The notes beneath the pieces are model-generated. The model did not search any database. It worked only from the letters and a program-made list of their open reading frames with translations, and was not told the DNA's origin. Made by a program: the position numbers and the translations under genes. This document shows positions 8,885 to 16,447 of a stretch of 64,000 nt of DNA, one piece after another; position 1 is the first letter of the stretch; each line of letters begins with the position of its first letter. Source of the stretch: Methanobrevibacter sp. (GTDB taxonomy: Archaea; Methanobacteriota; Methanobacteria; Methanobacteriales; Methanobacteriaceae); the NCBI GenBank assembly GCA_022775905.1, contig JALFJX010000012.1:1-64000 (forward strand), in the 5' to 3' direction.

Positions 8885-9389
8885 TTATTTCATTATCTTT
8901 TCAAATCGAAACATTTCCTCATCTCTCATTGGATGGTCTTTATCCCAACCATGTTCGGGATTCTTTTCATTGAAAAATTCCACTATGCTAAACCCCAATT
9001 TGTTTACGTAAAAATGAATATTCCTTTTATCGAAGTAGGGAGTGCAGGTTTCCCATATTTTTGTATTCGGATATAAAATTTCTATTTCATTCCATATCTT
9101 CTGTCCTATGCCTTTGTTTTGAGTGGTTGCGCTTACAAACAGGAAAATCCAGGTGGTTGTGTTGTGTTTTTTCATTTGTTTCAACGATCACTCCACCTAA
9201 AATAATCCCAGTATTTTTCATTACATAAGCATGAGTGTTTTCTTTTTTCAAGCATTCGTCAATGTCCTTTTCAGGCAAAACTAATTCTTCACATTTACCA
9301 TAAACATTTTCATAACCATATTGGAATGATTCCTGAAGCAACCTTTTAAATTCAGATAAATCCTCATCTTGCAATCCAATTAATTCCAT
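8885..9389 (-). pseudogene. GNAT family N-acetyltransferase with one frameshift
   Basis: The N-terminal part starts at 9389 with MELIGLQDEDLSEFKRLLQ and reads to GGVIVETNEKTQHNHLDF. The rest continues in another frame with LFVSATTQNKGIGQKIWNE (the acetyl-CoA pyrophosphate loop is QNKGIG), then WETCTPYFDKRNIHFYVNK, LGF, and ends at 8885. One extra base near 9140 (CC instead of C after GATTTT) would restore a single 167-residue GNAT protein of normal size. All other positions look conserved, so the lesion is recent or is a sequence error. Likely substrates are small amines or protein N-termini, but none can be named. Confidence 0.8.
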
Positions 9390-9822
9390 ATATAATTTAT
9401 ATAACTCACTACTTTCAAATAGTTTTCATTGAAATGTCATTATATACTTTAATGGAAACATAATCTCTTAACATTATCATTGGATATTTATCAATCACTT
9501 CAATATGCAAAATTAAATTATGAAAAAAATAATTTTAATGTCAAGTATTTAATTAAATGCTTTGAAAAGGATTTAATATAAATTTTATAAACATTTACAA
9601 ACTTATATTTATCTATCTATTTGACTGTGAAAAATGAATCAGAGATTTATTAAAATTGGTTGATGATTAATCTTTTAATGAAAAAATATATTTTAAAATA
9701 TAATAGTCCTATTGATATTATCCGGTTTTAAAAAACAATATTAATGTCTTATTGCAGAGAAAAAAATCTCTACAATACCCTACATTGACATTGATTAAAA
9801 ACATTTTTTGCATCATAATAGA

Positions 9823-9973
9823 GGTTTACTTAAAAGTAAATCCCTTGTATAACCCTATTTTTAAAAAACATGTATAAACTTAACTAATTTCCGAAAAAAT
9901 AGGCAATTAAATAGTAACTGTCTCAGGGAAAAAGCCTAGCGAAAACATTAGTTTTCAAAGTCCTTATTGACTT
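9823..9973. other. Structured intergenic stretch with three inverted repeats
   Basis: The 700-bp gap 9390-10092 has no convincing gene but holds several foldable words. TTTACTT-AA-AAGTAAA (9825-9840) is a perfect palindrome extended by GG and CC on its flanks. GAAAAC-ATTA-GTTTTC (9941-9956) and AAGTC-CTTATT-GACTT (9958-9973) are two back-to-back hairpins, and CAGAG-AAAAAAAT-CTCTAC lies near 9755. The tight pair at 9941-9973 is the most RNA-like. It could be a small RNA, or the 3' end of a lost gene. There is no similarity I recognise. Confidence 0.3.
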
Positions 9974-10092
9974 GTTTATATTTAATTACCTTTTATGAGA
10001 TTGAAAATACCCCATTATTTAAAATAATAAAACCACATAAATCATATAATTTCAATACCAAAGAGTTTACACTGCCAAAAACTTTAAACAAT

Positions 10093-11367
10093 CTATTTTA
10101 AACAGCCAATTGGAATAACTTTAACTCCATCTTTTCTGGTATGTGCTATTTCTCCTCCAGTTAAAACCGCTAAAAAACTAGGATTTCTAATTTCATCATT
10201 AGCTTCAATTAATTTATTTACCTTTAGTAAATTTTGAGCACCTTCTTCTATTTTAGTTTTTCCTAATTTGCATTCGATTAAAGCATATCTTCCGTCATTG
10301 AGATGTACAACACAATCAACCTCAACATCAGAATTATCATGATAATAAGATATTGAGCCTCCGAATTTAGAAGTGTATACACTTAAATCACGAATGCATA
10401 AATTTTCAAAAATAAAACCAAAAGTTTTCAGACCATCAAGTGTATTAAAAGCTTCAGGCCCCATGTTTAAAGCAGCTACTGAAATTGAAGGATCAATAAA
10501 GACTTTTTTATTACCTGATCTCATTGATGATTTGGATCTGATGTTTGGAGCCCATCCCCTTAAATCTTCAATGACGAATAAACGTTTCAATGAATCAATA
10601 TATGAATAATATGTTGGTTTGCTAATATCCCCAAAATTAGCGGAAATATCCGCTATTATTGTTGTGTCCTTAGCCAAAGTAGAATTGTTTCTAGCAATAG
10701 CCTTTAAAATGACTTTAACTCTATCAGGGTCACGTTTAACACCATCAACCTTGGAAATATCACTTTCAGCTATGTTATCTAAATAATTATAAGCAATTAA
10801 TAATTTATCTTTATCATCCTTTTTGTTTATAGAATCTGGCCAACCTCCACGACATGCTGCAAAAATTAAATCATCCATTGTTAAATTAGATTCAATACCA
10901 TCAATATTCATATTGGGATTATCAAATAATTCTTCAATAGAAATATTTCCATTTGATTCACCACTTTCATATAAACTCATAGGCCTCATAAATAGTCTAT
11001 GAATTCTACCAGTTCCCGAATGCATTATCTTAGACTCATCAACTACAGTAGAACCAGTTAGTATATATAATCCTTCACCTTTAAGTTCATCAACACTATT
11101 TCTAACACCATCCCACAAAATTGGTGCCATTTGCCACTCATCAATCAATCGAGGTTTTTCACCTTCTAATAATTTGGAGGGCTTAATATCCAACCACATT
11201 TGGTATTCTTCTTGTTTATCAATATCTTGAAGTTTTAAAACACTTTTAGAGTATCGTTCAGCTGTAGTTGTTTTGCCACACCATTTAGGGCCAACAATAA
11301 GTACAGCACCAATTACATTCATCCATTGCTTTAATTCATCATCCAAATATCTAGCCATATACTCCAT
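10093..11367 (-). CDS. AAA_14 / DUF4143 family ATPase with PD-(D/E)xK domain
   Basis: A full-length 424-residue protein of the AAA_14-DUF4143 family. Walker A is GPKWCGKT (26-33). Walker B is LIDEWQ (74-79), and a sensor-like LTGS occurs near 103. The C-terminal domain has a nuclease-like motif: Asp351 in EVDCVV followed by Glu365-x-Lys367 in LIECKLG, the signature of a PD-(D/E)xK fold. A strong AAAGGAGGTG ribosome site supports ATG 11367. These genes are common and mobile in gut archaea and bacteria. Proposed roles range from DNA repair to defence or toxin-like activity, none settled. It stands alone between decayed DNA yet is intact, suggesting selection or recent arrival. Confidence 0.85.
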   Translation of the reverse strand: MEYMARYLDDELKQWMNVIGAVLIVGPKWCGKTTTAERYSKSVLKLQDIDKQEEYQMWLDIKPSKLLEGEKPRLIDEWQMAPILWDGVRNSVDELKGEGLYILTGSTVVDESKIMHSGTGRIHRLFMRPMSLYESGESNGNISIEELFDNPNMNIDGIESNLTMDDLIFAACRGGWPDSINKKDDKDKLLIAYNYLDNIAESDISKVDGVKRDPDRVKVILKAIARNNSTLAKDTTIIADISANFGDISKPTYYSYIDSLKRLFVIEDLRGWAPNIRSKSSMRSGNKKVFIDPSISVAALNMGPEAFNTLDGLKTFGFIFENLCIRDLSVYTSKFGGSISYYHDNSDVEVDCVVHLNDGRYALIECKLGKTKIEEGAQNLLKVNKLIEANDEIRNPSFLAVLTGGEIAHTRKDGVKVIPIGCLK

Positions 11368-11654
11368 AGAAGCACCTCCTTTAACTATTTTTTAATAATA
11401 TATTTAACTATTTTTTGATACCGTAATTTATAGTTTTAAAAATTCTAAAATTTAGCTACAAATTAAGATTATGTTTCTATTTTTAAGTAATTTTGATTTT
11501 AAATGAGAACAATTTAACAATACTTGATAATAATTGTTGTAACATGAAATTAGGAATTTTGAAGAAAATTTATATAAAAAACATTACTGCAATCAATAAT
11601 ATTTTGAAAACTTTAGGTATCAAAACTGATATTTATATATTTATCTATTTTAAT

Positions 11655-11800
11655 TGAAGGAATAAATAATCTCAAACTAGGTCATTTGATAATCTCTGCC
11701 ATTAGCTATTCAAAACTTCTTCTGAAACTCTTTCATATATATCACAGTGGAAAACAAACTCTATTTTAGAAAACACGCCCATTGATGTTAATGTCAATTA
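11655..11800 (+). pseudogene. Second copy of the decayed element gene at 5.5 kb
   Basis: The stretch from 11700 to 11800 reads, with frame changes, AISYSKLLLKLFHIYHSGK and ends in PIDVNVN. It matches base by base, with many substitutions, the region 5535-5635 (GCTATT-x-AAAACTTCTT, CA-x-TGGAAAA, GATGTTAATGT). Both copies are broken. The remaining 11368-11654 region holds only AT-rich sequence with TATA-like words that may serve as promoter for the ATPase. Confidence 0.4.
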
Positions 11801-11829
11801 ATTAAATTAAATCTAAAAAAAAGTAGCTA

Positions 11830-12440
11830 TTAAATTATTGACGTTATGTTTTTAGAATCAATATTTAGGTTTTTAACTTTGTCTCTGTCAAAAAAATCAT
11901 AAGTATTCTTGTGGACTTGTATTAAAGTATTTTTATCAGAAACATCTAATTTCTCATCTGAATTCAATAATTCATTTAAATCATCGTTGAAAACATCAAT
12001 ATCTTTAATTAGCTTATTTAGCTTTTCTATTTCATCATCAAAATTAGTAATGAAAGTTTTAATTGATTTTAATGATAATATTTTTTTATTTAGGACTTCA
12101 TCTTCATTAATTTCATCTAAATATTTGAAATCATCTATGGATATTTTGGAATATTTTTCTTTAAATTCTGTTTTGTTTAATTTCAAACTTGTTAACTTAG
12201 TTAAATCATCATAATAATCTCTTAAATCATATGAAAGGTTTATGAATTCTTCAATTTCTTTGTTAATTTCATCTATACGTTTATTTCCAAAAAAATGACT
12301 TGACTTTATGGGTGAAAGTTTTATCTAGCTTCTTTGATTCAATATATTCTGGCAAATCCAGAGCGGAACCACACTCTTGACAAAATTATCTTCATGTTCA
12401 TTTTTAAAATTGCAGTTAGGGCAAAATTTTTCACGTGTTT
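11830..12440 (-). pseudogene. Zinc-ribbon plus coiled-coil protein, frameshifted and fused to exoIII relic
   Basis: The C-terminal 118 residues are open from 12186 to 11830 and form an acidic coiled coil (SLKSIKTFITNFDDEIEKL, KLIKDIDVFNDDLNELL). Upstream, the same strand continues the protein: EKFCPNCNFKNEHEDNF, a frame change caused by one missing T, then CQECGSALDLPEYIESKKL, NKRIDEINKEIEEFINL and into SLKLNKTEF. So the original was an N-terminal CxxC...CxxC zinc ribbon followed by a long coiled coil. The N-terminus runs directly into the C-terminal end of the ExoIII relic at about 12437 without spacer, which marks a deletion or recombination joint. Confidence 0.6.
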
Positions 12441-13075
12441 GAGACTAAGAAGTAGTCAAATCTGTATACTTTGTTTTCTTCCCTGTATCCTTTTCTGTTT
12501 GGCCACCATGAGAAATTGTCTCCTTCTGGATGGAACTTTCTGAATGCATCAACATACTTGGTTAAGATTTCATTAAACCATTCCTGCTCTTCTGGCATGA
12601 ATCCTGATTTGCCTTTGATGTTCTTAGGGTTTTTAGCATCAATCTCTTGAGAGATTCTGTTGAAATCTCCACAGATTATTGATGGCTTATTTGATTTGTA
12701 AACATATTTTGTGAACTCATCATAAAATCTGTATTTGCGATCAAGTCTTTCAGGTGAGCTGGCACCTGATGGGCAATAAACATCATACAGATAAAAGTTT
12801 TCAAACTCCATTCTGATTACTCTACCTTCAGCATCACTCCTTATCTCCAAAACCTTTTCCTAACAGAAAGCGGTTCGACCTTTGTATAAATAGCTGTTCC
12901 ATATAAATTCAGATGCAGGATAATTATAAGAAATGTAATTTTCGATTTCAGGTATTTCTGTTGATTTGACTTCTTGCAGACATAATATGTCGGGACCTTG
13001 AGATATTATCTCTTCTAAAAAACCATTTTCAATTATAGATTTAAGTCCGTTAACATTCCATGATATAATTTTCAT
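12431..13075 (-). pseudogene. xth: Exodeoxyribonuclease III (AP endonuclease) relic
   Basis: The N-terminus from ATG 13075 reads KIISWNVNGLKS and LCLQEVK, with the catalytic Asn and Glu of the ExoIII/Ape1 family. The frame then breaks after SYLYKGRTA near 12863. A short piece GKGFGDKE lies in another frame, and the rest resumes as DAEGRVIRMEFENFYLYDVY, SGASSPERLDRKYRFYDEF and ICGDFN, with the Asp and Asn of the active site. It stops after FDYFLVSN. The last 30 or so residues, which carry the catalytic SDHxP motif, are missing. At least two frameshifts and a 3' truncation make it inactive. A separate duplicate of its promoter and first codons lies at 15918-16007. Confidence 0.85.
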
Positions 13076-13139
13076 CAAAACCACTCATTTAGTAATACGT
13101 TATTAATAAGTTATGTTAGTCTATAAATTTATAATTAAT
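13050..13139. repeat. 90-bp repeat, copy A: exoIII start and promoter
   Basis: This block covers the first codons of the exoIII relic and its upstream promoter region. It aligns without gaps to 15918-16007 with about 90 percent identity by eye, including the sequence across the ATG and the TATA-like TTATAAATTTAT region. The remaining gap to 13380 shows no gene. Confidence 0.75.
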
Positions 13140-13380
13140 GTGAAACATTACAATAGCTAACAACACCAACACCCAAATCAATCCAACGAATTAATATACT
13201 TTCATGACAAAACTTTATATAAAATTAATCATTGTCTTAATTGATTTCATGAAAGATAGTGTCAATGTACCATATCTCTCATTTAGATTTATTTTAAGGT
13301 GAATAATTTTTACAGTAAGTGTAATAAAAAGTCCTGCAATTGTTTATTATCTCATTTTAAAATAGTGCAGTTCAATCTCA

Positions 13381-13712
13381 TTATTTTGAATTGAAAATCT
13401 CTTCAAATGTTTCATAACTATCAACAGGATGATAATCAACATTTAATTCTTTAAAATGTTTTTTAGTGCATTCAATTTTATAGCACTCTTCGCCCCTCAA
13501 TTTATCACGATCTATATTAGATTTGGTTTCAATTATATAATATGAATTCTTTTCAGGATTGTTTTTCACACAAATAGACCAATCAGAATTATATGTTCCA
13601 TAAGAAGTATCTATTTTAAACCAATTAGGTAGTTTTGCATAGAATGTAATTCTATTATCTATCTCCAATTTATTTGCAAATGTTACTTCGCCCCTAGAAT
13701 CATAATAATCTG
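13381..13712 (-). pseudogene. res: C-terminal fragment of a type III restriction enzyme (Res)
   Basis: The readable part begins PDYYDSRGEVTFANKLEID, directly after a stop near 13713, and runs through ITFYAKLPNWFKIDTSYGTYN, SDWSICVKNN and YYIIETKSN to the end at 13381. This is the end of the Res subunit of type III restriction systems, where the nuclease PD-(D/E)xK residues (here Asp in NSDW and Glu-x-Lys in IETKS) are found. A preceding stretch reads IYTYTSKSVSRDDKKSYM in a shifted frame. The helicase domains and the Mod partner are absent. It is a leftover of a lost restriction-modification system. Confidence 0.75.
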
Positions 13713-13830
13713 GTCATATATGATTTTTTGTCATCTCTTGAAACTGACTTACTGGTATATGTATAAATTTTCTTTTGTTTAAACAAATTTTTTTTCAAAA
13801 TACTTATCCATTTTCTTATAATCAATATTC

Positions 13831-14082
13831 TTAAGTTTTAATTTCTTCATAACATACCATCAATACAATCGGAGCATTGAAACAATATGGTGTAAAAGAC
13901 CTGATTTTTTCAAGGGATTGTTTGCTTCTGATTACAAAAACGCGCTGTGGCTGAGAATTGTTTGCAGTTGGACTGAGCTGTGATGCCTTTAAAATCTTAT
14001 CCAACTTTTCACTTTCAATCTCTCTATCCGGATATTTTCTCACAGAATATCTCTCACATGCTAGCTTTAAAAAATCCTACAT
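13831..14082 (-). pseudogene. Nitroreductase family N-terminal fragment with nonsense at codon 2
   Basis: The start ATG at 14082 has a good ribosome site (AAAGGTGAGATT), but the second codon is TAG (14077-14079). The frame then continues perfectly as DFLKLACERYSVRKYPDREIE, LDKILKASQLSPTANNSQPQ and VFVIRS. This is the FMN-binding N-terminus of the nitroreductase family (ERYSVRKY and SPTANNSQPQR are characteristic). The gene ends after APIVLMVCYEE at 13831, less than half its normal length. Both ends are therefore damaged. It abuts the Res fragment region, adding to the chain of joined gene pieces in 11.8-14.1 kb. Confidence 0.8.
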
Positions 14083-14102
14083 AATCTCACCTTTAATATT
14101 AT

Positions 14103-14828
14103 TTAAAAAAGCTTGTCTTCAACCGGTTCTCCATTGTTTATGGATTTTGCAGATACGAATGCATCAAACATTCCATATATCCATATCAGCAGTGCAAATA
14201 CCACACCGATAAATATCAGACATAATATCCCTGATATTATGTAACCTGCAATAAGCATGACCCCCTTATGATTCTGCTCATTATATATCTGACCCATTCC
14301 CGGAAAAATCATGGACAGCACCAATGCCACGAGAGGACTCTTATGGATTACTGCCGCACCGCAATGTGCACATACTTTGGCCTTTGCATCGATTTTGCTT
14401 CCGCAATTATGGCATTTTTTAATATTTGGATTGATTCTGTATCCACAAAAAGAACAGAAATCCTCATTTACTGTCTTTTGCCTGCAATTCGGACAGATCT
14501 TTATGCCTGTCGGGTTTCCGCAGTCGGGACAGAATTCTTCCATATTTAACTCGGCACCACAATGGCTGCACTTTGTAGTTGCGTTAATCTCGTTATCATT
14601 GTTGTTTTCTTTTAAAAATGAAGCTCCACAATTCCTGCAGAATTTAGCAAATGATTTCTGCTGAGTTCCGCACTCGGGACAGATTTTTATATCCCTATTG
14701 TGGAAATGTTCATCCATATCGGATTGTGAATTATTATTTTCACTGTAAAGTAAAGCTCCGCAATTTTTACAGTATTTAAATTCCTCGTCCTGTTCGCATC
14801 CGCATTGCGGACATATCTTATTTGCCAT
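14103..14828 (-). CDS. Multi-zinc-ribbon membrane protein with TM2-like C-terminus
   Basis: A 241-residue protein. The N-terminal 165 residues contain about seven zinc-ribbon halves or wholes (CPQCGCEQ, CKNCGA, CPECGTQ, CRNCGA, CSHCGAE, CPDCG, CPNCRQK, CSFCGY, CHNCGS, CAHCGA), each pair able to bind one zinc. Two hydrophobic segments follow (about 170-195 and 198-225): MIFPGMGQIYNEQNHKGVM, then a long apolar stretch. This resembles the TM2/DUF5683-type membrane module, with GxGQxY and a C-terminal DAFVSA. The ATG at 14828 follows a stretch lacking a strong ribosome site. The next gene upstream on the same strand also encodes a zinc-ribbon protein. Likely a membrane-anchored scaffold or sensor; function unknown. 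Confidence 0.8.
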   Translation of the reverse strand: MANKICPQCGCEQDEEFKYCKNCGALLYSENNNSQSDMDEHFHNRDIKICPECGTQQKSFAKFCRNCGASFLKENNNDNEINATTKCSHCGAELNMEEFCPDCGNPTGIKICPNCRQKTVNEDFCSFCGYRINPNIKKCHNCGSKIDAKAKVCAHCGAAVIHKSPLVALVLSMIFPGMGQIYNEQNHKGVMLIAGYIISGILCLIFIGVVFALLIWIYGMFDAFVSAKSINNGEPVEDKLF

Positions 14829-14855
14829 TTTTTTTAACCATCCATCAACTTAAAT

Positions 14856-15905
14856 TTATTCATAATCTTTACAGAAACTCCCAAGGGATACAGTATGTCC
14901 TAAACTACAGTAATACTCAGTATAACCTCCACCATCAAAATCAGCAGTAATGGCTCCCCCACTATCAAAGAACTCTTCGTAGCAGTACTTACAACTCAAG
15001 CCACAATAACCCCCACCGAATCGTCTTATATATTCCGCTTCTTGTCTTCTGCGTTCCTGTACCTGTCTTACACGTTTCGCTTCCTCTTTTTTAAACTCAA
15101 TTGCATTCAATATCTTTATTTTAAGATAATTATTTTCTGCAAATTCCCATTTTAGCCTTTCCCTGTATTCAAATTGAGATTCTCCGACTGCAGGAGCTAA
15201 AGAACCCAAATACTCCGGATAATTTTTGGGAACCCATTTCAGTTCAACATCCCTGAATTCAGGTTTTTCATATTTTTTATTTTGAATAGCTTCAACCCTT
15301 TTTTTATCATCTGAAAAACGTGTCCCACATGTTTTGCATAATAAATCATCAGGTTTTATTATTCCAAAACAATTAATGCAACGGTTGGGAGAGGCAATTT
15401 TCCATCTTGAACCTATTTCAGATAGATTCTCATCTATTTTAAAATTCTTTAATTTGAGACTATATACGTCATCATCCATAGTAATAATATCTGACTTGGA
15501 ATTGACTGCGACACCCTTATTATGACGTTTATTCATGGACGTATTGCGTAACGCATTAGGCAACACTACCTTAAAAAAATGCCCCTCAAAAGTGCGTTGG
15601 GGATATTTGTAGTCAAATACATAGGAAGTCCAAAGCTTTTTGCCACAGGAAGTGCAGAATCTGTTTGCATACGAGTTTTTTGCATTGCATTCATGACATT
15701 TTATATCTCTGAATAGATACCTGCATTTGCATTTAATCTGACCCTTTTTATATGCTCTTCCACAGTTAAGGCAATAGGGTTCGCAATTGTCATTCATCTG
15801 TTTAATCATATCATCATCAACAGGCAACTTTTTGCCGCAGTAAACACAAAATTTATGAACATCATTCATCTTATGGCAGTTAGGACACATTATTTTATCT
15901 GACAT
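14856..15905 (-). CDS. Large zinc-ribbon protein, 349 aa, unknown function
   Basis: The N-terminal 95 residues hold three zinc-binding units (CPNCHKMNDVHKFCVYCG, then CLNCGRAYKKGQIKCKC, then CHECNAKNSYANRFCTSCG). A middle part with one more ribbon (CINCFGIIKPDDLLCKTCG, about 177-195) follows a beta-rich stretch that mentions no known motif. A charged helix (KEEAKRVRQVQERRRQEAEY, about 275-295) leads to a C-terminal Cys/His-rich tail (CGLSCKYCYEEFF, YYCSLGHT). No membrane segment is visible. It is 28 bp upstream of the second zinc-ribbon gene and likely co-transcribed. Function not recognised. It may form a complex with its membrane-bound neighbour. Confidence 0.75.
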   Translation of the reverse strand: MSDKIMCPNCHKMNDVHKFCVYCGKKLPVDDDMIKQMNDNCEPYCLNCGRAYKKGQIKCKCRYLFRDIKCHECNAKNSYANRFCTSCGKKLWTSYVFDYKYPQRTFEGHFFKVVLPNALRNTSMNKRHNKGVAVNSKSDIITMDDDVYSLKLKNFKIDENLSEIGSRWKIASPNRCINCFGIIKPDDLLCKTCGTRFSDDKKRVEAIQNKKYEKPEFRDVELKWVPKNYPEYLGSLAPAVGESQFEYRERLKWEFAENNYLKIKILNAIEFKKEEAKRVRQVQERRRQEAEYIRRFGGGYCGLSCKYCYEEFFDSGGAITADFDGGGYTEYYCSLGHTVSLGSFCKDYE

Positions 15906-15917
15906 TTATCTACCCCA

Positions 15918-16007
15918 TTAACATTCCATGAAATAATTTTCATCAAAACCACTCAATTACTAATATGTTATTAATAATTTATGTTAGTCTATAGATTTAT
16001 AATTAAT
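15918..16007. repeat. 90-bp repeat, copy B: orphan exoIII start
   Basis: This is the gapless second copy of 13050-13139. On the minus strand it contains an ATG at 15942 followed by codons for MKIISWNVNG, and then leaves homology and hits a stop after VDKCQIK. It is therefore an orphan promoter plus ten codons of exoIII, lying between the zinc-ribbon gene and the TTGGRA array. A recombination or deletion between the two copies would explain how the exoIII, Res and nitroreductase pieces became mixed. Confidence 0.75.
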
Positions 16008-16024
16008 CGAAAGAATAACAATCA

Positions 16025-16083
16025 TTGGAATAAATTTGGAATAAGTTTGGGATATCTTTGGAAGAGGGATTTAAGTATTAAAT
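16025..16083 (+). promoter_or_regulatory. Four TTGGRA boxes at exact 11-bp spacing running into a TATA-like box
   Basis: TTGG occurs at 16025, 16036, 16047 and 16058, each 11 bp apart. The units are TTGGAATAAAT, TTGGAATAAGT, TTGGGATATCT and TTGGAAGAGGG. The next unit position (16069) begins ATTTAAGTATTAAAT, a good TATA candidate. The same design occurs at 59134-59214. The 11-bp period puts all boxes on one face of the DNA, as expected for a protein that binds cooperatively in a row. On the plus strand it points to the broken small ORF at 16117. On the minus strand it lies upstream of the exoIII-type promoter copy. Confidence 0.7.
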
Positions 16084-16116
16084 CCAAGGATATTCTTATT
16101 CCTGGCAGTTCTAGTA

Positions 16117-16257
16117 ATCAAAGTTTTAAAAGAAATTATTGAAAATGTACCTGAAGATTATGAAGTTCACTTCACTAATGGAAAGAATGTTTTTACAGTT
16201 AATGATAAATTTGAAATTGATGTAAGTCAAAAGAAAATCACATTCCAAAAATATTAA
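16117..16257 (+). pseudogene. Small ORF, about 46 aa, with the start codon ATG changed to ATC
   Basis: The frame reads KVLKEIIENVPEDYEVHFTN followed by GKNVFTVNDKFEIDVSQKK and ITFQKY, ending at TAA 16255-16257. There is no ATG, GTG or TTG at the expected place; the codon before KVLKE is ATC (16117-16119). The spacing from the TATA-like box at 16069 (about 45 bp) would suit a leaderless or short-leader gene. The composition is that of a real small acidic protein. I do not recognise it. It could be dead through loss of the start codon, or use a non-standard start. Confidence 0.45.
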
Positions 16258-16447
16258 ACGTTATTTGTCTGACAATCTGCAATCAATACTTACTTTAATA
16301 TAGTCTCATTACCAAAACATTATATATTAAATCATCATATGCTCTACTTGATTGGTGGAAACTTACTCACATTTGACAAATTTAATATATTCGTTTTGAC
16401 CAATTTTTATATGAGCATTTTATACAAAAAGTGTCAGGTAAACAAAT

